In this document: positions 49,449 to 58,171 of the stretch, piece after piece | Layout of the letters: each line of letters begins with the position of its first letter | How positions within the stretch are numbered: the first letter of the stretch is position 1 | Assembly: GCF_015461835.1 (NCBI RefSeq) | Contig: NZ_JACOPX010000014.1 | Location: 1 to 64,000, forward strand | From: Pseudomonas neuropathica | GTDB lineage: Bacteria; Pseudomonadota; Gammaproteobacteria; Pseudomonadales; Pseudomonadaceae | DNA length: 64,000 nt | Direction of reading: 5' to 3' | Notes under the pieces: model-generated | Told to the model about the DNA's origin: nothing | The model's database searches: none | The model's input: the letters and a program-made list of their open reading frames with translations, nothing else | Made by a program: the position numbers and the translations under genes

Positions 49449-49860
49449 GGGCGTTGGGTAGTGGCGGCCTTTGGGCCGACCATGTTCTTGGGGTTTTGGG
49501 TGAATATCCGTTGTTTCGGGTGCTGCCGCTGGCGGTTTCGCTCTTACAGCGAGTCACCTTTTCCAAACGCCGAAAAGGTAACCCAAAAGGCTTTGCCCTG
49601 ACGTTCGGCCCGCTCGCTGGGGCTCGGGGTTCCTTCGCTCCGGGATTCATCCGGGGGCATCGCCTACGGTTTGCTTCGCTGCACCTCCTCTCGATGTGTT
49701 CGACTTCGTCGAACGGTCGCTGCGCTCCCACCCCCGGATAAATCCCTCCACTCAGCCTGCCGACGGGCCTTCAGATCAAGATCAAAAGCTGCAGCCGAGC
49801 TAACGCTCATCCTGTTGAGTGGGGCGGCTTTGCCGCGTGGGCCGCACACAGATTAAACCT
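49449..49860. repeat. Non-coding dispersed-repeat-like element
   Basis: About 410 bases without a credible gene. It contains the short inverted repeats CGCT-CTTAC-AGCG (49539-49551) and ACCTTTTC/GAAAAGGT (49556-49579) and several GC-rich self-complementary stretches. The wording TGAATATCCGTTGTT...CGCTCTTACAGCG.GTCAC agrees with a long intergenic repeat I recall from Pseudomonas genomes. No second copy is in this window, so the call rests on memory. Confidence 0.45.
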
Positions 49861-49888
49861 GTGGGAGTGAGCCTGCTCGCGATGGCGG
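49861..49888. repeat. Single REP unit
   Basis: GTGGGAGTGAGCCTGCTCGCGATGGCGG is one arm of the REP family seen as doublets elsewhere; no inverted partner is adjacent. Confidence 0.6.
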
Positions 49889-49961
49889 CCTGCCAATCGA
49901 CCAATCTCTATCTGCAGGCTGCCGTTTCAAATGTTTGAGCTGGACTGCTTGCCGGCCGGTT

Positions 49962-51167
49962 TCATCCAGCTCTTGGAAAGCCGTGATCCCGAGTGTTGAT
50001 GGTTGCTGACAGGGTCAATATCAGCAATCCTGCAACAATCCACGGAAATGCCCCGACCCCAAGGTTCCCCAGCAACAAACCACCCATCAACCCCCCGCCA
50101 GCGATCCCGACATTCCACAGCGTAACCAACATCGATTGCGCGGTATCGGCAGCCTCCTTCGCGGTTTTCGCCGAGGCGGTTTGCAGTAACGATGGCATTG
50201 CACCAAACGCCAGGCCCCAAACAGCGGTGGCGATGTACACCACGTTCGGCATGTCGCGCCACAGGCCCAGCGCTATCGCGGAAAGCATGAACAGCCCGGC
50301 ACTGATCAACACCAGTTCGCGCAGCCAGCGGTCAATCAGGCTGCCGACGATCCATAAGCTCAACACTGAAGCGAGGCCGAATGCCAGCAGCACGCGGTCG
50401 ACATTGGCATCAAGCCCGGATGGCTGCAGGAACGGCGCGATGTAGGTGTACAACAAGTTGTGCGCGACCACGTAGGTAAGCGTGACCAACAACACGGATC
50501 GCACGCCGGGCAAGGTGAATACCTTATGCAGCGGGATGCGGTTTCCCACGCGTTCGCCGGCGAAGTCCGGGACTTGCCAGTGCACCCAGATCACCAGCGC
50601 AACGGTCAGTCCGGTCATGATGGCGAAGCTCAGGCGCCAGCCGACCAGGGCGCCGAGCAGGGTGCCTGCGGGGATTCCCAGTGACAGCGCCAGTGGTGCG
50701 CCGAGCATCGCTACCGTTATGGCGCGGCCTTGCAAGTGCGGGGCGACCATGCGGCTCGCGTAACCTGCCAGGAGCGCCCAGAGCAACCCGGCAAATATGC
50801 CGGCAATAAACCGTGCAATCAGCGTCAGCCAGTACCACTGCGACAGGGCGGTGATGCTGTTGGCGATGGCGAAGCCTGCGATGGCGGCCAGCAGCAGCGG
50901 TTTTCTTCGCCAGCCACGGGTGGCGATCGTCAGCGGGATCGCTGCCAGGATCGAACCGAGCGCGTACAGCGTAACCAGTTGGCCGATCAGCGCCTGGGAA
51001 ACATTCAGGCCGCTGCTCATCTGCGGCAACAGGCCGGCGGGCATGGCTTCGGTCATGACCGTAATGAATCCGGCGGTGGCCAGTGCCAGGAGCGCGGCGA
51101 GGGGTAATCGCTCGCGGCGATCGACGGGTTGTTCAAGTGCGGGGCAACCGAGTTGGGCATCGTTCAT
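49962..51167 (-). CDS. MFS efflux transporter (DHA1, AraJ-like)
   Basis: A 401-residue inner-membrane protein with 12 hydrophobic segments. TEAMPAGLLPQM in helix 1, ATRGWRRKP after helix 2 and the HNLLYTYIAPFLQ segment in helix 7 match its paralogue at 11107-12321. The ATG at 51167 (AGGA upstream) is preferred to the longer frame from 51203. It is divergent from a LysR-type regulator that probably controls it. The substrate is unknown. Confidence 0.86.
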   Translation of the reverse strand: MNDAQLGCPALEQPVDRRERLPLAALLALATAGFITVMTEAMPAGLLPQMSSGLNVSQALIGQLVTLYALGSILAAIPLTIATRGWRRKPLLLAAIAGFAIANSITALSQWYWLTLIARFIAGIFAGLLWALLAGYASRMVAPHLQGRAITVAMLGAPLALSLGIPAGTLLGALVGWRLSFAIMTGLTVALVIWVHWQVPDFAGERVGNRIPLHKVFTLPGVRSVLLVTLTYVVAHNLLYTYIAPFLQPSGLDANVDRVLLAFGLASVLSLWIVGSLIDRWLRELVLISAGLFMLSAIALGLWRDMPNVVYIATAVWGLAFGAMPSLLQTASAKTAKEAADTAQSMLVTLWNVGIAGGGLMGGLLLGNLGVGAFPWIVAGLLILTLSATINTRDHGFPRAG

Positions 51168-51285
51168 GAGTCGGCATCCTTGTGCAGTGTTGACGAAGAG
51201 CACAGGGTAGGGCGCTGCACATCGGTGAAAAACGGGTTAAGGTTCCGAACATATCGGACACGGATGTCGGCAATGGGAGGGTGGT

Positions 51286-52185
51286 ATGGATAGCCTGGGC
51301 AGTATTTCGGTGTTTGTTCAGGTCGCCGAGACGCGCAGTTTTACTGAGGCTGGCCGGCTGCAAGGGGTGTCATCGTCGGCGGTGGGCAAAAGCATTGCGC
51401 GGCTGGAGGCGCGACTCGGCGTGCGGCTGTTTCAGCGCACCACTCGCAGTGTCACGCTGACCAGTGAAGGGGCGCTGTTTCTGGAGCGCTGTCGCAAAAT
51501 TCTCGTGGAGGTCGAGGCGGCAGAGTTCGAGTTGTGTGACGCGGCTGCGAAACCCCATGGCAAGTTGCGCATCAGCCTGCCGCAGGTGCATGGTTTGGTG
51601 ATGCCGGTGATGAACGAGTTCATGGCACTGTACCCGCTGATTGAACTTGATCTGGATTTGACCGATCGCATGGTCGATGTGGTTGAAGAAGGTTTCGACG
51701 CCGTGATCCGCACTGGCAAGCCACGGGATTCGCGATTGATGGCGCGAGCGTTGGGCGAATTTCACATGGTGCTGGTGGCCAGTCCGGCGTATCTGGCGCA
51801 ACGCGGCGTGCCGCAGACGCCCGCCGATCTGGCGGATCACGCGTGCCTTCGGCATACGTTTCACGCCACCGGCAAACTGGAAACCTGGCCGCTGATCCGC
51901 GTGCCAGATGCCGCCGAGCCAGCGTTACCGACGCGGCTGGTCAGCACGTCGATCGAAGCGGTGGGGCATTCGGCGCTGGCCGGCATGGGCATTGCCTGTC
52001 TGCCGGATTTCATGACCCGCGAGGCCGAGGCACAAGGCCGCTTGCAGCGGGTGCTCGACGCGCATCTGGAACACACCGGACAGTTCTGGGTCCTATGGCC
52101 ATCCAGTCGCCACGCCACGGCAAAGTTGCGCGTGTTCATCGATCATCTGGCATTGCGACTTTTTCCCGCAACTGAAGGTCGATAG
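51286..52185 (+). CDS. LysR-family regulator divergent from the MFS gene
   Basis: A 299-residue LTTR with HTH ISVFVQVAETRSFTEAGRLQGVSSSAVGKSIARLEARLG and an effector domain containing LRISLPQVHGLVMPVMNEFM and DAVIRTGKPRDSRLMARALGEFHMVLVASPAYLAQRG. This wording is usual for the CrgA/DmlR-like branch. The divergent layout with a 118-base spacer suggests it regulates the exporter; the effector is unknown. Confidence 0.87.
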   Translation: MDSLGSISVFVQVAETRSFTEAGRLQGVSSSAVGKSIARLEARLGVRLFQRTTRSVTLTSEGALFLERCRKILVEVEAAEFELCDAAAKPHGKLRISLPQVHGLVMPVMNEFMALYPLIELDLDLTDRMVDVVEEGFDAVIRTGKPRDSRLMARALGEFHMVLVASPAYLAQRGVPQTPADLADHACLRHTFHATGKLETWPLIRVPDAAEPALPTRLVSTSIEAVGHSALAGMGIACLPDFMTREAEAQGRLQRVLDAHLEHTGQFWVLWPSSRHATAKLRVFIDHLALRLFPATEGR

Positions 52186-52277
52186 AGTTGTAACTGCTTT
52201 AAGACACTAATCCATGCGCCGCGGGGGCGTGATCTGTTGCACAATACGCCCCGGACTGTTTTCTCTCAGGATGTTCA

Positions 52278-53132
52278 ATGTTGATTTCCACTCCCATGCG
52301 TGTTGTCGGGTTGGCGCTGTTGTTGACCGCTGTTGCCGGCTGTTCGAAAGACAAGCCGATGTATGAGCATGAGAACTTCGATGACTCCGGTACGTTTTCG
52401 CGCAATTACCCGGTGACCGACGCGGTCAGCTGCGAAGCGGCGCGCCGTGCATTGCTTAGCCAGGGCTACATCATCACCAGCAGTGACCCGAAACTGGTCA
52501 GTGGCCACAAGAGCTTCCAGCAAACCGGCGACACCCACATGGAGATCAGCTTCAACGTGGTCTGCGCCGATGACGGCAGTGTCGGGCACCATGCGACGAT
52601 GTTCGCCAACGCCTTGCAGGATCGTTATGCGCTGAAGAAGACCAACAACTCGGCCAGCCTCGGCGTGGGTGTGTTGGGCTCGGTGTCGATGCCGATCGGC
52701 TCCTCCGACGATTCGATGGTCAAAGTCGCCAGCGAGACGGTGACGGCACAGAAGTTCTACGAGCGTTTCTTTACCCTGGTCGAGCAGTTCCTGCCGACGG
52801 ATGCGAAGAAAGCTGCGCACATTGAAGAGAAACCGAAGACTGACCTCGGCGTGCCTGAGGCGAAGGCTGCTCCGGCAGCGCTGGTGCCAGCGCCGACTCC
52901 AACGCCTGCGCCCGCCGCAACCCCGGCGCCTGCAGCGGAGCCCGCTCCCGCACCTGCCGAGACCGCACCGGTGACGTCTGAACCGGTTGCGCCACCGGCA
53001 GAGGCCGCGCCGATCACTCCGGCCCCTAGCGCAGAACCTGCACCGGCGACCGAAACCATCACGCCACCGGCCAATCCGGATATCCCGCCACCCTCCGAGC
53101 CGATTCCGGCGATGCCAGCGTCTGGCCAGTAA
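52278..53132 (+). CDS. DUF2242 lipoprotein with a long Pro/Ala tail
   Basis: A 284-residue envelope lipoprotein. The lipobox is AVAGC (Cys near residue 22). The DUF2242 body covers about residues 28-185 (YEHENFDDSGTFSRNYPVTDAVSCEAARRALLSQGYIITSSDP). The last ~95 residues are almost only Pro, Ala, Thr, Glu and Val (PAPTPTPAPAATPAPAAEPAPAPAE) and probably cross the peptidoglycan as an extended linker. AGGA is six bases before the ATG. The function of the domain is unknown. Confidence 0.83.
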   Translation: MLISTPMRVVGLALLLTAVAGCSKDKPMYEHENFDDSGTFSRNYPVTDAVSCEAARRALLSQGYIITSSDPKLVSGHKSFQQTGDTHMEISFNVVCADDGSVGHHATMFANALQDRYALKKTNNSASLGVGVLGSVSMPIGSSDDSMVKVASETVTAQKFYERFFTLVEQFLPTDAKKAAHIEEKPKTDLGVPEAKAAPAALVPAPTPTPAPAATPAPAAEPAPAPAETAPVTSEPVAPPAEAAPITPAPSAEPAPATETITPPANPDIPPPSEPIPAMPASGQ

Positions 53133-53153
53133 TTCAGCCTCACCGCACACCCT

Positions 53154-53240
53154 GTGGGAGCGAGCCTGCTCGCGAAGACGGACTTTCAGTCACCTATGTG
53201 CTGAAGGGGCCGACGCCTTCGCGAGCAGGCTCGCTCCCAC
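53154..53240. repeat. REP doublet (GTGGGAGCGAGCCTGCTCGCGAA type)
   Basis: Inverted arms GTGGGAGCGAGCCTGCTCGCGAAG and the complement flank a ~38-base centre. Confidence 0.9.
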
Positions 53241-53427
53241 ATTGCTTTCTGATGCACTTAAAATCTCGTTACATTCCCCTGACAAAAATCCTGCGATAAA
53301 TTCCTGACCACCTGCTACGTTTTATTCATGAAGGCCGGTTTCACTTTTCCTTCATACGAGCACGTTAAGCTCGAGGCACTGGGCATTTGCTCAGGCCCAT
53401 TCAAGAGAGCAGCAGGGGGATTACACG

Positions 53428-53514
53428 ATGGATGAATATCAAGAAGAGCTGCTCGAATACCAAGCCTTTGAACTGGACCAACCCGAGCCAGCCGAAGACG
53501 CCACCGAGCTTTAA
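53428..53514 (+). CDS. 28-residue acidic small protein
   Basis: The ATG at 53428 has GGGGGA eight to ten bases upstream. The 28-residue product (MDEYQEELLEYQAFELDQP...) is strongly acidic and amphipathic. It sits in its own gap between a REP doublet and a convergent regulator gene, too short for routine gene callers. I recall similar short proteins in Pseudomonas but cannot verify this. The function is unknown. Confidence 0.5.
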   Translation: MDEYQEELLEYQAFELDQPEPAEDATEL

Positions 53515-53548
53515 CTTGCAGCTTGCAGCTTATGGCTCGCAGCTGCTT

Positions 53549-54589
53549 TCAGGCCGTCTTGCGGTGACTGCGGCGGAATTCGCCGGGCGTCTGACCGCTC
53601 CAGCGTTTGAAGGCGCGCTGGAACGCTTCGGCTGAAGCAAAACCCAGCAGGTAGGCGATTTCACCGAATGCCAGTTCGGTATCGCGGATGTAAGTCATCG
53701 CCAGGTCCCGACGAGTGTCATTGAGGATTGCGCGAAACTGCGTGCCTTCCTCGGCCAGTTTGCGCCGCAACGTCCAGGTCGGCAGCTTCAGGCGTGCCGC
53801 CACTTCTTCCAGGTCGGGTTCCCGGCCACCATTGAGCAATGGCCCCAACAGTTGAGTGATGCGTTCGCGCAGGCTGCGGGTGCGAGTCAATTGCTCCAGC
53901 TCGCGTTCACACAGTTGCAGCAGATGCCGCCAGGTACTCGGGCAATGCTCGGGATTGCGCTGTGCGAGGCTGTTCAGGCTCAGGCGCAGTTGATTGCCCT
54001 CGGCACCGAACTGGATCGGGCAGTCCCCCAGCAAGTCGTAAGCCTCGCGGTAATCCGGCGCTTCGAATTCGATTTCGATGCGTTCGGCGCGCAGCGGTTC
54101 GCGGCTGATACTGGAGAGCTGATGCAGCCATCCGGCAATGATCGAGTCCACGACAAAACGGTTATAGGCGTTGTACGGGCTGATCGAATAGAAACGCAGC
54201 CACGCGCCATGGGCATCTTCATGGAAACTGGACTGACCGCGATAGTTGGAACCGTACAAAGCCTCGAAACGGATCAGGCAGCGCGCGGCTTCTCGCACGG
54301 TCGGCGCTTGCGCAGCGGTGACGCCGGCCAGCCCGGCCTGACTCAGGCGACTGAGCTGGCCCATGCGCAGGCCCAGCGCCGAATCGCCAGTCAACTGAAT
54401 CGCCGCGTGGCCCAGGCGCATATAGCGCGGAATCGACAAACGCGCCCCGGCCTCGGCCAGTCGCGCGGCGTCCAGACCATATTGCTCCAGCAGCGACTGC
54501 GGATCCGCCCCATGACTGCGCACGGCGTCGGCGAGGCTGTGGACGAAGCCTACCGACAGATCCCCAAGACGCATCGGCAGCGGCTTCAT
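53549..54589 (-). CDS. AraC-family regulator (Arabinose_bd-type N-domain)
   Basis: A 346-residue regulator. The N-domain (about 15-205) fits the arabinose-binding-like domain of the OruR/ArgR-unrelated AraC branch (SLLEQYGLDAARLAEAGARLSIPRYMRLGHAAIQLTGDSALGLRMG), and the C-terminal double HTH reads LEEVAARLKLPTWTLRRKLAEEGTQFRAILNDTRRDLAMTYIRDTELAFGEIAYLLGFASAEAFQRAFKRWSGQTPGEFRR. It starts three bases after the stop of the nitrilase-fold gene, so the two are one operon and the regulator may sense something linked to that protein. Confidence 0.88.
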   Translation of the reverse strand: MKPLPMRLGDLSVGFVHSLADAVRSHGADPQSLLEQYGLDAARLAEAGARLSIPRYMRLGHAAIQLTGDSALGLRMGQLSRLSQAGLAGVTAAQAPTVREAARCLIRFEALYGSNYRGQSSFHEDAHGAWLRFYSISPYNAYNRFVVDSIIAGWLHQLSSISREPLRAERIEIEFEAPDYREAYDLLGDCPIQFGAEGNQLRLSLNSLAQRNPEHCPSTWRHLLQLCERELEQLTRTRSLRERITQLLGPLLNGGREPDLEEVAARLKLPTWTLRRKLAEEGTQFRAILNDTRRDLAMTYIRDTELAFGEIAYLLGFASAEAFQRAFKRWSGQTPGEFRRSHRKTA

Positions 54590-54592
54590 GGC

Positions 54593-55723
54593 TTACAACC
54601 AGATGTTCAGTAAGCGCGCGCCACGGGCCTCGCCATCGGCGAACTGCTGACCGTTGCTGCTGAGGAAGCTCTGACCGGAGCTGGCCTTGTCCCAGAACTG
54701 CCCGTGCAGGAACACACTGATGCCGGCAATCGCCCGACTGCTTGGCGGCTGAGCGGTCAGCGTCAACCGATGCCAAGCCTGTCCTTCGGTGACTTCACCG
54801 GGTTTGAGGCTGACCGATCCCGGTGTACTTGAACCTTTGTAGCCACGCCACGGTTGGTTCCACGCACCCTGACCGAGCACCTGTGCCGGCACCGCGACCA
54901 ATTGCGCGTTTTGCTCGTCGAGTTGGCGATAGTTGTCCGGATACCAGCTGTCGCTGCCAATCAATACGCCAAGGCGCCCGGCCGGAGTATCGACCACGTT
55001 GAGCAAGTGTTTGTCTGCGGCTTCGATCACTTCACGTTGATCGAACACCGGGTGCATTTGCCGTTGCGGTTGGCCGAGCGGCACGCCGTCGCGACCGAAC
55101 ACCACGCTGCTGTTGAACAGCGCGCCGCTACCGGGCTTGAGCTGGCCGTCGCGAATGCTTGGCTCCGGCAGCACGATCGAACCCGCTACCAGCGTCACAT
55201 GAAACTCTTTGGCCAGACCACCGAACAGTGCCTGGTAGTCCTTGGCCATCGCCTTGGACTTCATGCGCAGGTACGCGTCATTGAGGCGGTCGCTGCCGTT
55301 GGCGCTGAGCCAGGCGCGGGCGAACAGCAAGGGATTGCTCGCCGCCAGCCAGTTCATCGCCTCGGCGAGGGTCGGGGCCTGATACAGCTCGTCTTTCTCG
55401 CCGCTGAGCAGCAGCCAGGTGCCGACGTTCTCCGGCAGCACCACGACGGTTTTATCGTTCAGCAGGCCTTGATCCTGGGCTTGCTGCAGATAGGCTGCGA
55501 GTTTGCGGTGCAAGCGCTCGGTGCTTTGATAATCGGTGGGAAACAGCTCGGGCTGGATGCCCAGCAGATTGCCACGATCGGCGGGGATGCCCTGATCGAT
55601 CGCCACTTTAATGCGTAAGTCCGACAGGTAATGGCCCGCCGGCCGGTCCGCCGCCCACATGGCGTAGGTGGTCAGGGCGGCGACGAGGGCCATGGAGAAA
55701 AACAGGTACAAAAGTTTGCGCAT
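54593..55723 (-). CDS. Membrane-anchored nitrilase-fold protein lacking the catalytic cysteine
   Basis: A 376-residue protein with one N-terminal membrane helix (about 4-24) and a CN-hydrolase domain. The catalytic Glu is kept (VVVLPENVG, Glu98), but the nucleophile site, normally LICYE/D, reads LIGSDSWYP, so Cys is replaced by Gly256 (Ser257 adjacent). The Lys region before it reads RQMHPVF without a Lys. GSIVLPEP and VAVPAQVLGQ are other family pieces. It is probably not a normal amidase; a serine-based or binding role is possible. The ATG at 55723 is used. The AraC gene follows three bases after its stop. Confidence 0.8.
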   Translation of the reverse strand: MRKLLYLFFSMALVAALTTYAMWAADRPAGHYLSDLRIKVAIDQGIPADRGNLLGIQPELFPTDYQSTERLHRKLAAYLQQAQDQGLLNDKTVVVLPENVGTWLLLSGEKDELYQAPTLAEAMNWLAASNPLLFARAWLSANGSDRLNDAYLRMKSKAMAKDYQALFGGLAKEFHVTLVAGSIVLPEPSIRDGQLKPGSGALFNSSVVFGRDGVPLGQPQRQMHPVFDQREVIEAADKHLLNVVDTPAGRLGVLIGSDSWYPDNYRQLDEQNAQLVAVPAQVLGQGAWNQPWRGYKGSSTPGSVSLKPGEVTEGQAWHRLTLTAQPPSSRAIAGISVFLHGQFWDKASSGQSFLSSNGQQFADGEARGARLLNIWL

Positions 55724-55931
55724 GAAAACCAACAGCTACCGGGTACAGGGTATGGCGACTAGGGTAGGGCCCATGGACCTGATTGCCAAGGGGTGCTGCG
55801 CATTTGGATCAATAAGTTGTCAGTTACGGTCATTGAGTGACAGCGATGCGACTCTTAGTCTGTCGAACATGACTGACGGGAGCCGCAGAGCGCCCGCAAC
55901 TTTTCCGTGATTGCTCGCTGTGGAGTTACCG

Positions 55932-57971
55932 ATGACCGCCGCTCATTACCCGCACCTGTTGGCCCCGCTGGATCTGGGATTCACCACGCTGCGCAACCGC
56001 ACCCTGATGGGGTCGATGCACACAGGCCTTGAAGAAAAACCGGGCGGTTTCGAGCGCATGGCGGCGTACTTCGCCGAACGTGCCCGTGGCGGCGTTGGCC
56101 TGATGGTCACCGGTGGTATCGGCCCGAACGACGAGGGCGGCGTGTACTCCGGGGCGGCCAAGCTGACCACCGAGGAAGAAGCGCTCAAGCACCGCATCGT
56201 CACCCGCGCGGTGCACGACGCGGGCGGCAAGATTTGCATGCAGATTCTCCACGCCGGGCGTTATGCCTACAGCCCGAAGCAAGTCGCGCCAAGCGCGATT
56301 CAGGCACCAATCAACCCGTTCAAGCCCAAAGAACTGGACGAGGAAGGCATCGAGAAGCAGATCAGCGATTTCGTCACCTGTTCGGTACTGGCGCAAACCG
56401 CCGATTACGACGGTGTCGAGATCATGGGCTCGGAAGGTTATTTCATTAACCAGTTCCTCGCCGCGCACACCAACCACCGCACCGACCGTTGGGGCGGCAG
56501 CTACGAAAACCGTATGCGCCTGCCGGTGGAAATCGTTCGTCGCGTGCGCGAGGCGGTAGGCCCGAACTTCATCATCATTTTCCGTCTGTCGATGCTCGAT
56601 CTGGTCGAGGGCGGCAGCACCTGGGACGAGATCGTTACCCTGGCCAAAGCCATCGAGCAGGCCGGCGCAACCATCATCAACACCGGCATCGGTTGGCACG
56701 AAGCGCGGATCCCGACCATCGCCACCAAAGTGCCGCGTGCGGCATTCAGCAAGGTCACGGCCAAGCTGCGCGGTTCGGTGAAGATTCCGCTGATCACCAC
56801 CAACCGCATCAACACCCCGGAAATCGCCGAACAGATTCTGGCTGAAGGCGATGCCGACATGGTCTCGATGGCGCGGCCGTTCCTCGCCGACCCGGACTTC
56901 GTCAACAAGGCCGCTGAAGGCCGCGCTGACGAAATCAACACCTGCATCGGCTGCAACCAGGCGTGCCTCGATCACACCTTCGGCGGCAAGCTGACCAGTT
57001 GCCTGGTCAACCCGCGTGCTTGCCACGAAACCGAACTCAACTACCTGCCAGTGCAGCAGATCAAGAAGATTGCTGTGGTCGGTGCCGGCCCTGCCGGTTT
57101 GTCCGCCGCCACTGTGGCTGCCGAGCGCGGCCATCAGGTGACCTTGTTCGATTCGGCCAGTGAAATCGGCGGCCAGTTCAACATCGCCAAGCGCGTGCCG
57201 GGCAAGGAAGAGTTCTTTGAAACCCTGCGTTACTTCAAACGCAAGCTGCAGACCACCCACGTTGAGGTGTGCCTGAATACCCGCGTCGATGTGGCGAAAC
57301 TGGTTGAAGGCGGTTACGACGAGATCATCCTCGCCACTGGCATTGCACCGCGCGTGCCGGCAATTCCGGGAGTCGAGAATGCCAAGGTGCTGAGCTACCT
57401 GGACGTGATCCTTGAGCGCAAGCCGGTCGGTAAACGCGTGGCGGTGATCGGCGCCGGCGGTATCGGTTTTGACGTCTCGGAATTCCTCGTTCACCAAGGC
57501 GTGGCCACCAGCCAGGATCGCGCCGCGTTCTGGAAAGAGTGGGGCATCGATACGCAACTGGAGGCCCGTGGGGGTGTGGCCGGGATCAAAGCCGCACCGC
57601 ACGCGCCGGCCCGCGAAGTGTTTCTGTTGCAGCGCAAGAAAACCAAGGTCGGTGATGGCTTGGGTAAAACCACTGGCTGGATTCACCGTACCGGTCTGAA
57701 GAACAAACAGGTGCAGATGCTCAACAGCGTTGAATACCTGAGCATCGATGACCAAGGCTTGCACATTCGCATCGGTGAAACCGGTGAGCCGCAAGTGTTG
57801 GCGGTGGACAACATCGTGATTTGCGCGGGGCAGGATCCGCTGCGTGAATTGCATGACGGTCTGGTGGAAGCGGGGCAGAACGTGCACCTGATCGGTGGTG
57901 CCGATGTCGCGGCCGAGCTGGATGCCAAGCGCGCCATCAACCAAGGCTCGCGCCTGGCCGCTGAGCTATAA
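55932..57971 (+). CDS. fadH: NADPH-dependent 2,4-dienoyl-CoA reductase
   Basis: A 679-residue cytoplasmic flavo-iron-sulfur enzyme that reduces 2,4-dienoyl-CoA during breakdown of unsaturated fatty acids. The N-terminal old-yellow-enzyme barrel opens with PHLLAPLDLGFTTLRNRTLMGSMHTGLEE, nearly the wording of E. coli FadH. The 4Fe-4S cluster is CIGCNQACLDHTFGGKLTSCLVNP. An FAD/NADPH pair follows (KIAVVGAGPAGLSAA and VAVIGAGGIGFD). The ATG at 55932 matches the family start; the upstream frame to 55911 is not needed. It is transcribed alone. Confidence 0.95.
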   Translation: MTAAHYPHLLAPLDLGFTTLRNRTLMGSMHTGLEEKPGGFERMAAYFAERARGGVGLMVTGGIGPNDEGGVYSGAAKLTTEEEALKHRIVTRAVHDAGGKICMQILHAGRYAYSPKQVAPSAIQAPINPFKPKELDEEGIEKQISDFVTCSVLAQTADYDGVEIMGSEGYFINQFLAAHTNHRTDRWGGSYENRMRLPVEIVRRVREAVGPNFIIIFRLSMLDLVEGGSTWDEIVTLAKAIEQAGATIINTGIGWHEARIPTIATKVPRAAFSKVTAKLRGSVKIPLITTNRINTPEIAEQILAEGDADMVSMARPFLADPDFVNKAAEGRADEINTCIGCNQACLDHTFGGKLTSCLVNPRACHETELNYLPVQQIKKIAVVGAGPAGLSAATVAAERGHQVTLFDSASEIGGQFNIAKRVPGKEEFFETLRYFKRKLQTTHVEVCLNTRVDVAKLVEGGYDEIILATGIAPRVPAIPGVENAKVLSYLDVILERKPVGKRVAVIGAGGIGFDVSEFLVHQGVATSQDRAAFWKEWGIDTQLEARGGVAGIKAAPHAPAREVFLLQRKKTKVGDGLGKTTGWIHRTGLKNKQVQMLNSVEYLSIDDQGLHIRIGETGEPQVLAVDNIVICAGQDPLRELHDGLVEAGQNVHLIGGADVAAELDAKRAINQGSRLAAEL

Positions 57972-57988
57972 GCAACGCTGCTTGACCT

Positions 57989-58076
57989 GTGGGAACGAGC
58001 TTGCTCGCGAAGGCGTGGTGGCAGTCGACATATGTGTTGGCTGACACTCCGCTTTCGCGAGCAAGCTCGCTCCCAC
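57989..58076. repeat. REP doublet (GTGGGAACGAGCTTGCTCGCGAA type)
   Basis: Inverted arms flank a ~40-base centre; a further half unit (TGTGAGCCTGCTCGCGATGGCGG) lies at 58101-58123, making three units in a row. Confidence 0.88.
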
Positions 58077-58171
58077 AGGATTTGTGCACACTGCGAACCT
58101 TGTGAGCCTGCTCGCGATGGCGGCTTGTGAGCGACTAGAATGCTGGCTCTGTCCAGATCGAATCGCCGCTC

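Noticed and set aside
47536..49731. A 731-codon open frame antisense to ppiD
   Set aside because: PpiD is complete; no ribosome site or motif supports the antisense frame.
55926..57944. A 672-codon open frame antisense to fadH
   Set aside because: FadH matches its family over its full length; the antisense frame is a shadow.
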